A DNA stretch of 64,000 nucleotides, taken from the NCBI RefSeq assembly GCF_048544455.1, contig NC_133534.1, forward strand, positions 86,395,637 to 86,459,636, written 5' to 3'. The notes below the pieces were generated by a model. It was not told the DNA's origin, did not search any database, and saw only the letters and a list, made by a program, of their open reading frames with translations. Position numbers and translations under genes: made by a program. Below, in pieces: positions 1 through 11,149 of this stretch (within the stretch, counting starts at the first letter, position 1; each line of letters opens with the position of its first letter). The DNA comes from Silene latifolia. Its lineage: Eukaryota; Streptophyta; Magnoliopsida; Caryophyllales; Caryophyllaceae.

Positions 1-456
1 TAAAAGTTAAGTTAGAATTCCCCATCCCCACACTAATATGGGCATTGTTCTCAATGGCCAAAATGATGGGAAATCATGCAAGCATGATGCATGAATTCTA
101 CTCTAAATGCAAGCTACACTAATCTACACTACATGATGCATGAGTTTTTGTTTATGACGGAGAGCGTAATTTAGATTACCTCCCGTTGCGTATGCATGTA
201 CTTCCCCAAACCGAGTTAGACATTATTTCTAATGTCCTAAAGTTGGGGGTAGTCCATGCACACAAGTTGCAATGCATGAAACTAAATTTGTCATTTTGAT
301 TTTCAAAAGTGGGAACAATGAAATAAGAACACCTCAATGGGGCCGAGGTGTTAGTCCTCTATGTTGCTAGGACTCTCCAACCATGATCAAGATAAAGTAA
401 ATAAAACAAAGAAAGAAGTAGACAAACCTCAAGAGGGTAGGAGCCTCCAAAGCTTG
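1..456 (-). other. 3' non-coding tail of Ath-1 (partial)
   Basis: This stretch is the reverse complement of the Ath-2 region near 58803-59270, including the phrase around 'gtgtggggatgggg' that follows the last ORF. I see no coding potential beyond antisense shadows of the acidic tail of ORF2. Confidence 0.75.
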
Positions 457-2031
457 CTAGTCTTCCACCATATCATCATTATCATCATCTTCCTCAATAG
501 AAGTGGACTCATCACCACTTCCCTCTTCACTTTCTTGCTCACTTTCTTCATCATCCTCTTCTTCTTCTTCACTAGCTTCTTCATCAATGCTATCATCAAC
601 AACCTCATCACCGACAACCTCATCGTCACCCGGAATCTCACCCCTAGATGCACTCGGAAAGAAGACTTCCCTATCCGCCCAACTAGGCAAAGGACATAAA
701 GGATAAAGTAGTCCTTGCCTAGCTAAATGAAGGAGGGGTGGATATTGGGCTAAGTAAGCATCTTCCCGATCCTTAAAAGCTTGTTTGTGCATCTCTTGCA
801 TAAGTAGAGTCATATAGTCATTGCTTTCTTTAACACCTTCGGGTTTGAACTCTTGGTACTTGAATGGATAGGGTGGTGTGACAATGGAGGAGGAGGGCAT
901 TTCAATTTCACCCCTTTGTTGACGGATGATGTATTCGACTTCTTTTGAGAGGGGAAGAAGGTAGTTGGTCCGATGGACACTCAAACGGCAAATCTTGGAA
1001 GGCAAAGTAAAAGATCTAGCCTCATTGGTGAGCCACCCATACTTGGTGTCAAGAGAGTTATGAGTGACCCACTTGTACTTGTTAATCATGGCGTCCACGT
1101 CAATGAGATGACCCCCCTTTTTCGCCACATACTTGCTATCCTTGTTGAAATTCGGATCAAAGTACTTAGCCAAAAGAGTGACTAGACCTCCATTTACAAT
1201 AACGGTGGTGCCTTGCTTTCCACAATCAATATTTAGCCATCTTTCCACCAAAAGCCTTAGAGAATTGTAAGGCTTGGTGAATTTCCTTGCAATATTTAAG
1301 GCCGACTCAAGAAGAACACAATCGAGCTTGGTAAAGTGGTTAGTGTCTTTTCTTGCAATGATGGTATTCCCGATGACCTTGTGCGACACTCTAATGCCCG
1401 GATGGTGGACTAATAGAGCGCGACTAGCATGATAGTTCTCAAATTTCCTTCCGGAAATCGCCTCCCAAAGAGGAGCGGGGTCATACTTTCCGGGATTCTT
1501 GAAATAACTAGGTGAATCACTAAGACCCAATGCTTTACCCAATTCATCAAAGGTGATGCGCCTACTCACATTAGCAAGGCGGAACTCGATGTTTTATCTA
1601 GTCTCTACCTTAGTAACTTTCAAAGAACTCAAGAATTCTAAGGTAAGGGAGGGGTATGTCAATTCTTTTGTAGCAAACAATTTTCCCAACCCCATGGCTT
1701 CAAAGAAGGCTTTAGTTTGTTCAAGGACACCCAACTTGTTCAAGGCATCTTCACATATGAACTTGGTGGATAGAAAGGATTTTCTAGCATACTTGGCAAA
1801 TGTATCCCTATGGGAGTTAGAAATGAAAATTACCTCCGGATAGTTCGAGAGTTGAGCAATTTCTGGAGTTGTTGATGTTGTTGCTTCCAAGGGAGGTTGT
1901 TATTGTTGCACTTCCAAGTTTGAGCTAGCTACCACCATAGCTAATGAGGCTTTCTTTGCTTGAAGTCTCTTTTGTCTTGTTGAGAGTGCCTTTGCCTTAG
2001 GTGCCTTTGTTGCCCCTTTTGTCCTTGCCAT
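457..2031 (-). pseudogene. ORF2 of Ath-1 (Athila ORF1/env-like protein), disrupted
   Basis: The start codon equivalent to the Ath-2 copy lies at 2029-2031 and opens with MARTKG and a lysine-rich N terminus. The reading is broken by an in-frame stop near 1900 (a CAA-type codon in Ath-2 is TAA here) and by a frameshift near 1590. From 1569 to 457 it is open for 370 residues. That part has a globular region with motifs such as ITFDELGKALGLSDSP, HPGIRVSHKVIGNTIIARK and KPYNSLRLLVERWLN, followed by a strongly acidic tail rich in Glu/Asp. The HKVIGNTI region resembles, by memory, the plant family called Athila ORF1. Its function is unknown; proposals for such ORFs include envelope-like or nucleic-acid-binding roles. 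Unlike Ath-2, the acidic tail is in frame with the globular region here, which shows the native C terminus. Confidence 0.7.
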
Positions 2032-3037
2032 TGATGATTTAACCAAGAAAAGAGTGAAAATCTTCAATTTCCAAGTATACCCAAATCGATTTTAAGATGA
2101 AAGGCTTTGCCTTTATAATTTCAAAAATCGACTCAAAGGTTGAAGATTTTGGTGCTTGGTTTGATTTTTGTTGAAAGAGGAGTGATTAATTGTTGTTAAA
2201 AGGAAGTTTTGATTTGATTTTGTTGAATGTGGTTGAGGAAATCTTGTTTTGTGATGGAGAGGATGAGTGTTTTGAGTTTTGGGGTTTATGGGTAGTGTTT
2301 TGAATGAAGGAATGAAGAAATGAAAGAGGGGGATGGGGTATTTAAAATACCCGAAAAATTTGAAATAGCAGGGGAAGACGGGCGTCTTTCCTTCGGGACG
2401 CTCGGATTCTGCCTGTTTTGGTTCAGGATTTCTTGCCTCAAGACGGGCGTCTTTCAGCAAAGATGCTCGGATTCATCGACTGCGGGACGGGCGTCTTCTG
2501 CTGAAGACGGGCGGATTCTCAGACAGTGAGGTTTCTTGTTTTTCCCAGCCAAAAAGACGGGCGTCTTTACTTTCAGGACGGGCGGATTTCTGAAGACGGG
2601 CGGATTCTCTTCCAGGACGCTCGGATTTATCAACAATCCCAAAATTTCAAAATTTCAGCTCAGATAGTCGGGCGGATTTTGACAAACACGCCTGGATTGC
2701 CTGAAGACGGGCGGATTCCCATGAAGACGCTCAGATTATACCCCTTTTACCCGGATTCAGTTCCATCCATGTACTTGCATATCCCTTGTCATTTTCCATT
2801 CTTCAAATCCTGTGTTCTTTATTGTAGAGGCACTACTAAGGCATGAATAGCCTAGGCAATTTCAATGCCCACACTAAGCTAAAGCACTACACATCAATTG
2901 AATCATTAGTCCCTCCCTCACTTCTCTCAAAAATGATAATTATCTTGATCAAAGCATAAAAATCCAAAAATGACAAAAAATGTAATGTAAGAATTAAAAT
3001 GCGAGTTAGGGAGTTAGAAATATTTACAAATGGTGGT
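2032..3037 (-). repeat. Ath-1 spacer with GACGGGCG / GACGCTCGGATT motif array
   Basis: This is a non-coding spacer between gag-protease and ORF2. Between about 2376 and 2745 it carries roughly a dozen short units of two alternating types: AAGACGGGCGTCTT-like, which is near-palindromic, and GACGCTCGGATT or GACGGGCGGATT. The same array appears in the matching spacer of Ath-2 (56565-56900) and, in another form, inside the LTRs. The remainder holds short AT-rich sequence without coding signal. Confidence 0.7.
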
Positions 3038-5902
3038 TTAGGGAGGACTCCACCAAACTCTCATCCTTAGTGAGATGTCATGGGGGCATGTCCAAGGTGT
3101 GTTGATGTTGCTCAACACCTTGAAGAAGTAATCAAAAGCTTGTTCATTATCATGATAAAGGTCTTCAATAGACCTTTTCCCTTGTTGTTGGTCTTGATCG
3201 ATAACATTACCAATATAGGGATTGAAAATCCCTTCGAACCCATCGTCCCAAAGACCACAAACTTCATCTACTTGATCACTAAAGATCTCTTGAGTTGATG
3301 GAGGCAACTCTCCCACTTTCTTGTCTTGGCCAATGAGGCCATCCTCTTCATTGCTTAACTTTGGTGAGCTTTTCAAGCTCTCTTTGTTACAATTCACTTG
3401 CTCTTTGAATGGAGCATCTTCAATTTTCTTCTTCCATTGGAATTCCGACTTCTTCCTATCATCCTTCCGGCTATAATGATCAACCATAAAACATGGTTCA
3501 TGCAAACGGGGAGCTCTCATGGTCTTGTCAAGATTGAATGTTATGCTCTCATCTCCCACTTCTAGAGTGAGCTCTCCATGCTTCACGTCAATCACCGCAC
3601 CCGCGGTGTGTAAGAAAGGTCTCCCTAGAATGATTGGAATGTTGGAGTCTTCTTCCATGTCAACAATGACAAAGTCCACCAGGATGAAAAATTTCCCAAT
3701 TCTTACGGGAACATCTTCCCATATCCCTAATGGTGTCTTCGTCGATCTATCGGCCATTTGGGGTGTGATATTGGTGCATTTAAGCTCTCCCATCCCTAAC
3801 CTTTTACTCACCGAGTATGGCATAACACTCACACTAGCCCCTAGATCACATAAGGCTTTGTTGATCGTGGTGTCGCCAATGGTACACGGTATTGAGAAGC
3901 TTCCCGGATCTTTGAGTTTTGGAGGTGAACTCCCTTGAAGTATTGCTCTACTCACCTTAGTGAAGGCGATAGTCTCAAGCTTCCGGATCGACTTCTTCTT
4001 TGTGAGGATGTCTTTCATGTATTTTGCATAGGGCGGCACGTGATTGATTGATTCCGTGAAAGGAATTGAGACTTCCAAATTCTTCACAATTTCCATAAAT
4101 TTTCCAAGTTGGTCATCAAATTTGGGCTTGGCTTGACGACTCGGAAAAGGAAGTCTAATCACAATGGGCTCCTTCTCCTTGACCTTGTCTTCATTTTTCT
4201 TTGAAATTTCTTCTTTTGATGGTTCTCCATCCTTGGAGTTTTGCACAATTTCATCTTTGTCACTAGCTTCCACAACTTCATCCTCAACTTGCTTCTTCAG
4301 TGCTTCATACCTTGTACCACTCCTTAAGTGAATGGCACTAACCGTTTCATGTCTTGGGGGGGGGGGGGGGGGGTTACTTTGAGGTGGTAATTGCCCCTTT
4401 TGTCTTTGCGAGCTTGAAGATGCTAGTTGAGTCAATTGGGTTTCTAACATTTTGGTGTGAGCTAGGATGTTGTTGATGGTGATTTCATTTGCTTGACTAT
4501 CCTTTTGCATTTGAGTGAAAAACTCTTGTTGATTCTTTTGCATTTGGAGGACCGCTTTTTGAACATCCAAACCTTGGTCATTTTGTTGATTGTATGGAGT
4601 TTGATTTTGGTAACCTTGGTTTTGGTTGTAAAAGGGTCTTTGATTTTGGTTTCTCATGGGAGGTGGGGTGTATGTTGGTTGAGGGTTTTGAACATTTTGG
4701 CTTTTGTATGAGAGATTTGGATGGAATTTGGTGTTTTCATTGTAATAGTTTGAATAAGGGGTACCACTCTTGTATGCTTGGAAAGCATTGACTTGCTCAT
4801 TTGTTCCCCTACATTCACTTTGGTCATGTCCCAAAGTTCCACAATTCTCACATATCCCACTTGGGATTGATGAAAATGCCGTCATGGCATTAACATGATG
4901 CTTTGGTGATTTTGAGGCTTCTTCAAGTCTAGCCATAGCTTTTTCAAACTTTAAATTGATGGTATCAATGTGAGCACTAAGTTGAGCACCCAATTGAGTA
5001 ATGAAGTCCACTTCATGCTTTCCTCCTCTATTAGCCTTGCGAGATCTACTATATTCTAAGTTATAGACCGCCATTTCCTCAATTTTGTTCCAAGTTTGAT
5101 TGTCATCAACTTCGGTGAACATTCCATTTGATCCCATGTTGAGAATGTTCCTTGAATCTTCGTAAAGACCGTTCCAAAATTGTTGTACCAAGAACCACTC
5201 GCTAAGTCCATGGTGAGGACATGAGCGACAAATTCCCTTAAACCGCTCCCAAGCTTCATACAAAGATTCTTCATCCCTTTGCTTAAAGCCCGTGATTTGA
5301 GCTCTTAGCATGTTAGTCTTTTCCGGTGGATAGAACTTTTTGTAGAAAGCTAGAGCCAACTTCTTCCAAGAATCAATTCCGAGAGTAGCCTTATCAAGGC
5401 CTTTCAACCATTGTTTTGCGGTGCCAATTAGAGAAAAAGGAAATAAGACCCATCGAATTTGGTCTTGAGTTACACCGGTTTGAGAAATCGCATCACAATA
5501 GTCACAAAAAGTCTCCATATGAGAATGAGGGTCTTCACTAGGCATCCCCCCAAATTGGCTTCTTTCGACTAATTGGATAAATGCGGATTTGGCAATAAAA
5601 TTTCCGGTTAGATGTTGTGGTGTAGGAGTACCATTGGGTAGGTTCTCCTCGGTGGGTACGGAATGTGATGAAAACTTAGGCATTGTGGGTTGATTTTGTG
5701 TTGTATTTTGTGTTGGGTTCTCCTCGCCTTCTCTTGCAAAAGGGTTGATGAACTCAATAGTATTTGGTTGAATATCTACAACCTCACCAATACCTCTCAA
5801 AGTTCTCCTAGCAAGTCTCCTATTGGTTGTCAAAGTCCTTTCAATTTCGCGATCAAAGGGTAACAAGTCACCTTGTGACCTTCTAGACATGCAAAATATC
5901 AA
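3038..5902 (-). CDS. gag-pro: gag-protease polyprotein of Ath-1
   Basis: A 954-codon open frame; the conserved start is probably the second Met (MSRRSQ, codon 5888-5890), because Ath-2 shares it. It encodes a Gag capsid region (about residues 140-260, with the KQWLKGL...KKFYPPEKT stretch typical of plant Retrotrans_gag domains). A CCHC zinc knuckle C-X2-C-X4-H-X4-C follows at about residues 351-364, then a Gln/Asn-rich linker. An aspartic protease has the Athila-type active site DLGAS, with Asp at about residue 686, and the downstream IILGRPFL motif. The frame stops with no reverse transcriptase. A one-base difference from Ath-2 near 3108 shifts the last residues, so the native end was probably at the NTLDMPP motif, and the present C terminus is about 13 residues longer. 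A run of 18 G at 4356-4373 encodes an expanded proline stretch. This is the only intact gag-protease frame of the family in the window. Confidence 0.85.
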   Translation of the reverse strand: MIFCMSRRSQGDLLPFDREIERTLTTNRRLARRTLRGIGEVVDIQPNTIEFINPFAREGEENPTQNTTQNQPTMPKFSSHSVPTEENLPNGTPTPQHLTGNFIAKSAFIQLVERSQFGGMPSEDPHSHMETFCDYCDAISQTGVTQDQIRWVLFPFSLIGTAKQWLKGLDKATLGIDSWKKLALAFYKKFYPPEKTNMLRAQITGFKQRDEESLYEAWERFKGICRSCPHHGLSEWFLVQQFWNGLYEDSRNILNMGSNGMFTEVDDNQTWNKIEEMAVYNLEYSRSRKANRGGKHEVDFITQLGAQLSAHIDTINLKFEKAMARLEEASKSPKHHVNAMTAFSSIPSGICENCGTLGHDQSECRGTNEQVNAFQAYKSGTPYSNYYNENTKFHPNLSYKSQNVQNPQPTYTPPPMRNQNQRPFYNQNQGYQNQTPYNQQNDQGLDVQKAVLQMQKNQQEFFTQMQKDSQANEITINNILAHTKMLETQLTQLASSSSQRQKGQLPPQSNPPPPPPRHETVSAIHLRSGTRYEALKKQVEDEVVEASDKDEIVQNSKDGEPSKEEISKKNEDKVKEKEPIVIRLPFPSRQAKPKFDDQLGKFMEIVKNLEVSIPFTESINHVPPYAKYMKDILTKKKSIRKLETIAFTKVSRAILQGSSPPKLKDPGSFSIPCTIGDTTINKALCDLGASVSVMPYSVSKRLGMGELKCTNITPQMADRSTKTPLGIWEDVPVRIGKFFILVDFVIVDMEEDSNIPIILGRPFLHTAGAVIDVKHGELTLEVGDESITFNLDKTMRAPRLHEPCFMVDHYSRKDDRKKSEFQWKKKIEDAPFKEQVNCNKESLKSSPKLSNEEDGLIGQDKKVGELPPSTQEIFSDQVDEVCGLWDDGFEGIFNPYIGNVIDQDQQQGKRSIEDLYHDNEQAFDYFFKVLSNINTPWTCPHDISLRMRVWWSPP

Positions 5903-6008
5903 ACAACTCGAAAATAATTAGAACAAACCTTGAGGAGTTTTACTTCCCCAAGGCAAATAAAGACACAGCTAATAACAATATAAGAAAATCTAAATCAAGT
6001 TAACACCT

Positions 6009-6026
6009 TCCCCGGCAACGGCGCCA
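6009..6026 (-). other. Primer-binding site of Ath-1 (tRNA-Asp type)
   Basis: On the minus strand it reads TGGCGCCGTTGCCGGGGA, four bases after the LTR end. This is the sequence used as PBS by Athila and related plant elements (tRNA-Asp by established knowledge). It fixes element orientation and the 5' LTR. Confidence 0.85.
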
Positions 6027-7113
6027 TTTTTGGTCGGTGATTTTTACTTTTCGGTTACTTGTCGTTAGGAGTACCTAGACCAAAACACAATTTATAACTT
6101 TACAAACAACTCTACAATTAGTAAAGAGGCAAGTAAAGGTTGGATCCCAAGGGACGGGAATTGAGATGAGATTTCTATTGCAACTAGTGGTGTCTTAAGG
6201 GGTGTCACAATTGGGGTTTGATGTAGAAGATCACTAAACTAAATAGCAATGAAAGTAAACAAGCAAGATGAATTAAAAGGGATGTAAACAATTGATAAAA
6301 GGCACTAGGGTGTCATGGGTTCATAGGGAATTATGGGAATTGATCATACAAACATGTTCTCAAATTATAAGCAAGCAATTATTGTTGTGATGGATCGAGT
6401 TGGTTTATATCTTACAATCCTAGGAAAGTTTGGGTCCCGGAGCCGAGTCGATTAGATTGTACAACACCTAAAAGTCGACTTAGTCTTCCCTACTCAATAA
6501 CATGCATGGTCTACTGAGACTCGAGTTGGTTTATGTCTTACAAGTCTCATTGAAAAGATAGGTGATGGGTAAAAAATGCAAGGATTCATAGGCTCGCATT
6601 TCATCAAACATAACATGTGCATAAGTTGAGATCACAACAAGCAAGCAAATAAACTATGAAAGCATATTAATTTAAGCATGAATCATCCCCCATGTTGGTT
6701 TCCCCTAATTACCCATTAACCCTAGCTAAGTAACTACTCACTCATTATCATGTTGAACATGTTAGCAAGGTTGCCAATCATACCAAAAAAGTGAAACATG
6801 ATGAATAAATGAAAGTGATTAACAATAATTAAAGAGGGATTAAGAGAATTATACCTACTAATGATTCCAATAATAAAGCAAAGAATAAAAAAGGTACTTG
6901 ATGCTTGATTGGAAGGTTGTCAATCTCCCAATAATAACCCAAATAATCTTCAATTACCCAAAATAAAGGATGAACAAGAGAGAGATTAAGGAAATAAAAC
7001 TTGTATTAAAAATTGATTAAATGTTGATTACAAGATTAAAGAGATATTTGATTGAAATTAACTACACTAAAGATTGCAAAGAAGAACATGCTCTTCTAAT
7101 TAGACTAATGGGG

Positions 7114-7121
7114 TATTTATA
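7114..7121 (-). promoter_or_regulatory. TATA box in Ath-1 LTR
   Basis: It reads CTATAAATACC on the minus strand. The same box lies at the same place in both Ath-2 LTRs, upstream of the probable R region. Confidence 0.65.
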
Positions 7122-7220
7122 GTGGGGATTAGGTGTATGAATTAGGGTTAACTAAGGGCTTAAATGACGATTAAGTCCCTTGTTGAGGAAACACCGGTCT
7201 CTTTTGGAAGACTCCGGTCT

Positions 7221-7610
7221 CTAGAAAAAGATGTGCATCCTTCCTTGAAGCTTGAAGAAGACGAAATGGGTCTGCCTGGGAATCCGGGCGTCTTTAGCAC
7301 GGGACGGGCGAATTTGGTGGTTTCTGCCCGGGCGTCTTGGGAGTGAAGACGGGCGCCTTCTGGAGATTTTGCCCGGGTGTCTTGGTGGTGAAGACGCATG
7401 TATTGTGGGTTGTGGACGGGCGGCTTCAGGGGAAGACGCACGGATTGTTAGGCAGTCTTGTTTCTTCTTCTTTTCTTCCTTTTTCTTCATAAAATCCTTG
7501 GGGATTTCCTCGGGGATGCAAGGATCTTTTTTCATCATTGCCCATCTACTATAGTATGTACAAAGACCTTCTAATCTTGTCTCTCCTTGATGCTTGGTCA
7601 TTGAATTCAA
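7221..7610 (-). CDS. LTR-embedded 129-codon ORF (Ath-1 copy)
   Basis: The ORF starts MNSMTKHQGETRLEGL and ends GRMHIFF. The same start, stop and length are found in both Ath-2 LTRs, although the three copies differ at many positions. The middle carries a Lys/Glu run (KKKEEKKKKQ) and an Arg/Ser/Pro-rich part that is simply the translation of the GACGCCCG motif array. It lies upstream of the LTR TATA box, so it would need its own promoter or read-through transcription. I do not recognise the product; it may not be translated. Confidence 0.35.
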   Translation of the reverse strand: MNSMTKHQGETRLEGLCTYYSRWAMMKKDPCIPEEIPKDFMKKKEEKKKKQDCLTIRASSPEAARPQPTIHASSPPRHPGKISRRRPSSLPRRPGRNHQIRPSRAKDARIPRQTHFVFFKLQGRMHIFF

Positions 7611-7782
7611 TCAATTTAGCCTAATTTTGCCATGAAAATGCAAGGTTTGCACTCCTTTCCTACCAAGGGATCAAAACCTCAAAGAATATGCAAAACAAAG
7701 AACTAAAGACAATAAATGACCCAAATATGCACTAAAAAGCATGGGAACAAGGCTAATTCGGGGACTAAATATGCTCACATCA

Positions 7783-8290
7783 AGTTTTGAGTCCTCCGCT
7801 TACTCGGTACGGAACGTCACTCGAGTGTACTCACATTGAATTGGAACATATTGTTCGTTTTAAATCAATTCTCAAATCAATTCTCGTCGTCAATGGGAAA
7901 TGGTAAAGGGGAGAATATATGATAGCTGGAAATTGTGCTTTTATTTAGATAAATAAGATATTAGCACAAACTCGATGAATACATGTGACTCATGGGGACA
8001 GCCCCAGTTGTCATTTAGGAATAAAAGGACAGACACTAGGATAGATGTGAGAAAGCCAAAGACTCGGATTCAGACTTAGACTCAATCGTAGATACGGACT
8101 CCTAATCATTACTTTCCTCCTCAAGGATCTCCTTTGCAGCATCCAGCGGCTTGATTGTCTGGTTTTGAGCATTGACCCACTTTAGCACTTCACTCTCGTT
8201 GTTGGGGATGATATGAGGACAATAGTCGATGAGGCTTTTATCTCCTTGCAGAACGAGATGTTCATTAGGATTGTCTTCATCACTTGGTTG
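7783..8290 (-). pseudogene. Tat-1 gag-to-pol spacer with Ser/Glu-rich stretch
   Basis: In the same frame as gag, after the stop at 8291, the reading continues through about 60 codons. It then meets a stop near 8105 and a short Ser/Glu-rich stretch (ESKSESESLAF) before another stop. Tat-2 has the same order: gag, stop, Ser/Glu-rich stretch, stop, pol. The rest toward 7783 has no clear coding signal and is cut by Ath-1. Confidence 0.5.
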
Positions 8291-9793
8291 TCATAGGAAT
8301 GAAGCTATCAGTTCATGATTGTAGATCATATTTTGAATAGTATGTTTCAGTTTGAAGCACGTTTCAGTGTCATGACCTTTTCCTTGATGATATTGGCAAT
8401 AGGAATTGCCGTCCCAGAAATGGCTTTTCTTGCATTCAGACGGGTCCAGGGTGGGGCCGATTGGTTGGAGCTTCCCTTCAGTCATAAGCATTTGAAGAGC
8501 TGCGGCATAGGTTGCGTTGAGTTTAGTGAATGTCCTTTGAGAATGCTCAACCTTGCTGTTTGATTTGATACATTCAGGAGGATTGTCCTGACTGAGAGGT
8601 GCAATTATGATTTTGCCAGCTTCAATCATATCTTGAATGGCATGCTTGAGTTTGAAACATGTTTCGGTGTCATGGCCCTTGCCTTGATGGTATTGGAAAT
8701 AGGCCTTTCCGTTCTATGAACGACCTCTTTTGTGTTCAGGTTTGTCCGGAGTCGGACCAATGGGTTGGAGTATTCCTTCTGAAGCAAGTATCCCCAGAGC
8801 GGTGCCATATATTATTCCCAGATCTGTGAATACCCTTTGATGTTTTCCCACGGTTCCCACATTGGTGTTTTTTGGGATTTTTTTGTGAGTTTTGTTTTTG
8901 TTTTTGTCAATCCTGGGCAGAAGCAGGATTTGGTTGTTGTTAATGGGAAGTTTTGGGGATGTTGTTTGATATTTTGAAGGGTATTTTGGTGAGGCAATTT
9001 CATGTTCTTTGTTGGTAGGTTCGTGGATGTGGGAACCATCAGATGACTCCTCATTTTCAACAGTTGTTGGTTGATGAATGGAGGGTTGGTTTTCTCTTTG
9101 GTGGTTAGGTTCATTTTCGGTAGTACCGACCCTTTTCTCCAAATTAGCTACCCGGGTGTTCAAATCATCGATAGCCACTTGCAGCTTTGAGAATATGTTG
9201 TTGATAGAGACGGAGAGCATCATTATAGCGCTTTGTATGCCATCCTCATCAATTGCATGAATTTCCTCATCGTCAGGAGAGATGAGGTGAGAGCAGTCTA
9301 AGGAAGCATCCTGACTGCGTCCAATAGGATTTTCTGGAGGGTTGATTTTGTTGTTTGTTGAGGGAGGTTGTGGTAATTAACCCTTTTCGATCATATCAAG
9401 GATGGCACCTTTTAGAGGGAGGCACATTTCAGTATCGTGTCTATGGCCTTGGTGATATTGGAAAAAGAGGATTCCATCCCATCTTCGACCCCGCTTGTTC
9501 AGTAGAGTGTCCGGAGTTGGACCAATCGGTTTGAGTTTTCCTTGGGAGATTAGCCTTTCCAAGGCTGTGGCATAAGGCATACCCAAATCAGGGAAGGACC
9601 ACTGAGGTCGTCTGGTTTTGTTTTGGTCGTTGGCAAGTAGCCGGCTTTCAAGGAGCTTAACCCTTTGCTCAATATCAGAAGAGAGAAAATTCTCAGTTGC
9701 CATTTTGTCCTCAACCTGGGAGAGACGAGTGCTCAAGTTTTCCACGGTAGCTAGGAGTCGAAGGACCATGTTGTTGGTTTCAGTAGGAGTCAT
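8291..9793 (-). pseudogene. gag: Reduced gag of Tat-1 with three nucleocapsid-like units
   Basis: One frame runs from Met at 9791-9793 to the stop at 8291, broken only by two in-frame stops (TAA at 9377-9379, TAG at 8714-8716). It contains three tandem units of the same domain: F-[PT]-[DK]-L...AL..L...GKL.PIGPT.D...WDG....YHQG..HDTE.C..LK..I..MI, at about 9380-9595, 8640-8840 and 8300-8550. The first two units are each preceded by a heptad-like coiled-coil stretch. The capsid domain that precedes the single such unit in Tat-2 gag is not seen here. Only the last unit keeps the full C-X2-H-X4-H-X4-C pattern; the others have Phe at the first Cys. This is either a decayed gag or a specialised non-autonomous Gag. 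Confidence 0.65.
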
Positions 9794-10619
9794 GGTGGAT
9801 GCAGATGGATCAGCTTCTTGAGTTCCTGGTTGGCAATCGATGGCACCCAAGGGATTCCTATTGACATAACGATAAGCGTTATAACTTGTCTTGACAAGGC
9901 ATCGCACAAACAAAGGCAAGTACGACACATATGTACAAAAATCAGTTTTGTCATGAACACACGATGGTGTGAAAGGTTATGAGTTCATCAAAGATCGTGA
10001 ATGACTTCTTGTGTATGAACTGAGAGGGCAAGACATTGAACTTAGACTCGAGTGTCAACTTTGGCATAGTGACGCCCAGACAGACTACTCTTGACTTAGT
10101 TTCGATGTGTGTTGATGGCGTGACGCCATTGGATGAGACATGTACACAAACCTGACCTTTGACCCGTAATGCAGGGGAAGGACGGGTTTAATACCCGAGG
10201 GGTTTTGACTCTGTTAACGCCATTGAAGATGTCTCGACAATTAGGCGACACGACCTAGACCAGAAGGTAGGTATTAACTTTGGCGGAGACTCGATGTTAT
10301 CTAGACGACTTGACTTGAAATCGACTGGACTCTAATCGACTCGAGGCTGAATCAGAAAGGTGTACTGAAATTTCGAAAATAGAAATTTTCAAAAAGATTC
10401 ATTTGTCGTTTTATGGACGGCTTCCGGAGAGTAAGGATCTTCAAAAGTCGGTCAGTTGAAAGGGTTGTCTTAAGTTTGTTTTCAAAAGACGATTTGAGTT
10501 GAAATTGCGGCAGCTCTGAAAACAATGTCTTGTTTCCGAAAATGAATTTTGAAATTCCGCATCACGGATTAGAAAATCGAGAATAGAATAATTTGGAATC
10601 GTCATCACAATGGGCATGA

Positions 10620-11125
10620 AAAAGGTTAAGTTTGTTTTCAAAGGATTTAAAATTGGGGTGAAAATTTTAAAACGGTTAAGTTTGTTTTCAAACGATGAGT
10701 TCGAATTCGAAATTTGAAAACTGTTAAATTTGTTTCAAAAGATTGAAGATTGAAAACGGTTAAATTTGTTTTCAAAGAATTGATTTTTATTTGAAATTTG
10801 AAAACGGTTAGATTTGTTTTCAAATGGTTTGAAATTGGATTTGAAATCTGAAAACGGTCAAATTTGTTTTCAAAGATTTGATTTCGAATTGAAATTTGAA
10901 AACGGTTAAATTGGTTTTCAAAGATTTGAAATTGGATTTGAAATTTGATAACGGTTAGATTTGTTTTCAAATATTTGAAATTTGGATTTGAAATTTGAAA
11001 ACGGTCAAATTCGTTTTCAAAGATTGATTTTGAATTTTAAATTTGAAAACGTTTAAATTGGCTTTCAAATGATTTTATTTTGAATTTGAAATTTGAAAAC
11101 GGATAAATTTGTTTTCAAATATTTG
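10620..11125 (-). repeat. Tandem array 1, about 10 copies, ~49 bp period
   Basis: The plus strand repeats AACGGTTAAATTTGTTTTCAAA followed by GATTTGAAATTTG-like sequence. Copies start near 10672, 10728, 10755, 10803, 10852, 10901, 10951, 10999, 11048 and 11099, so most spacings are 48-51 bp. Copies are degenerate. The array is confined to the Tat-1 leader. Confidence 0.8.
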
Positions 11126-11149
11126 GATTTGAAATTGGAAATTATGAGG

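Larger units (their letters stand above)
1..7782 (-). mobile_element. Ath-1: Athila-like non-autonomous LTR retrotransposon, truncated by the window edge
   Basis: The element lies on the minus strand, so transcription runs from 7782 toward 1. In transcription order it shows a 5' LTR (6031-7782, TG...CA ends), a primer-binding site matching the tRNA-Asp type used by Athila elements, a gag-protease ORF, a spacer with a short-motif array, a second ORF with an acidic tail and a non-coding tail. The 3' LTR lies left of base 1. Comparison with the sibling Ath-2 suggests about 1.5 kb of interior plus an LTR of about 1.75 kb is missing. No reverse transcriptase, RNase H or integrase is present between protease and ORF2, so the element would need enzymes in trans. 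It sits inside Tat-1. Lineage assignment rests on the DLGAS-type protease, the PBS and the ORF2 type. Confidence 0.85.
6031..7782 (-). repeat. 5' LTR of Ath-1 (1752 bp)
   Basis: On the minus strand it starts TGATGTGAGCATATT and ends CACCGACCA next to the PBS. It is collinear with both LTRs of Ath-2. It contains a TATA box at 7114-7121, a 129-codon ORF and several GACGGGCG-type motifs. Confidence 0.9.

Noticed and set aside
503..706. Serine-rich plus-strand ORF
   Set aside because: It is the antisense shadow of the Glu/Asp-rich tail of ORF2 on the minus strand.
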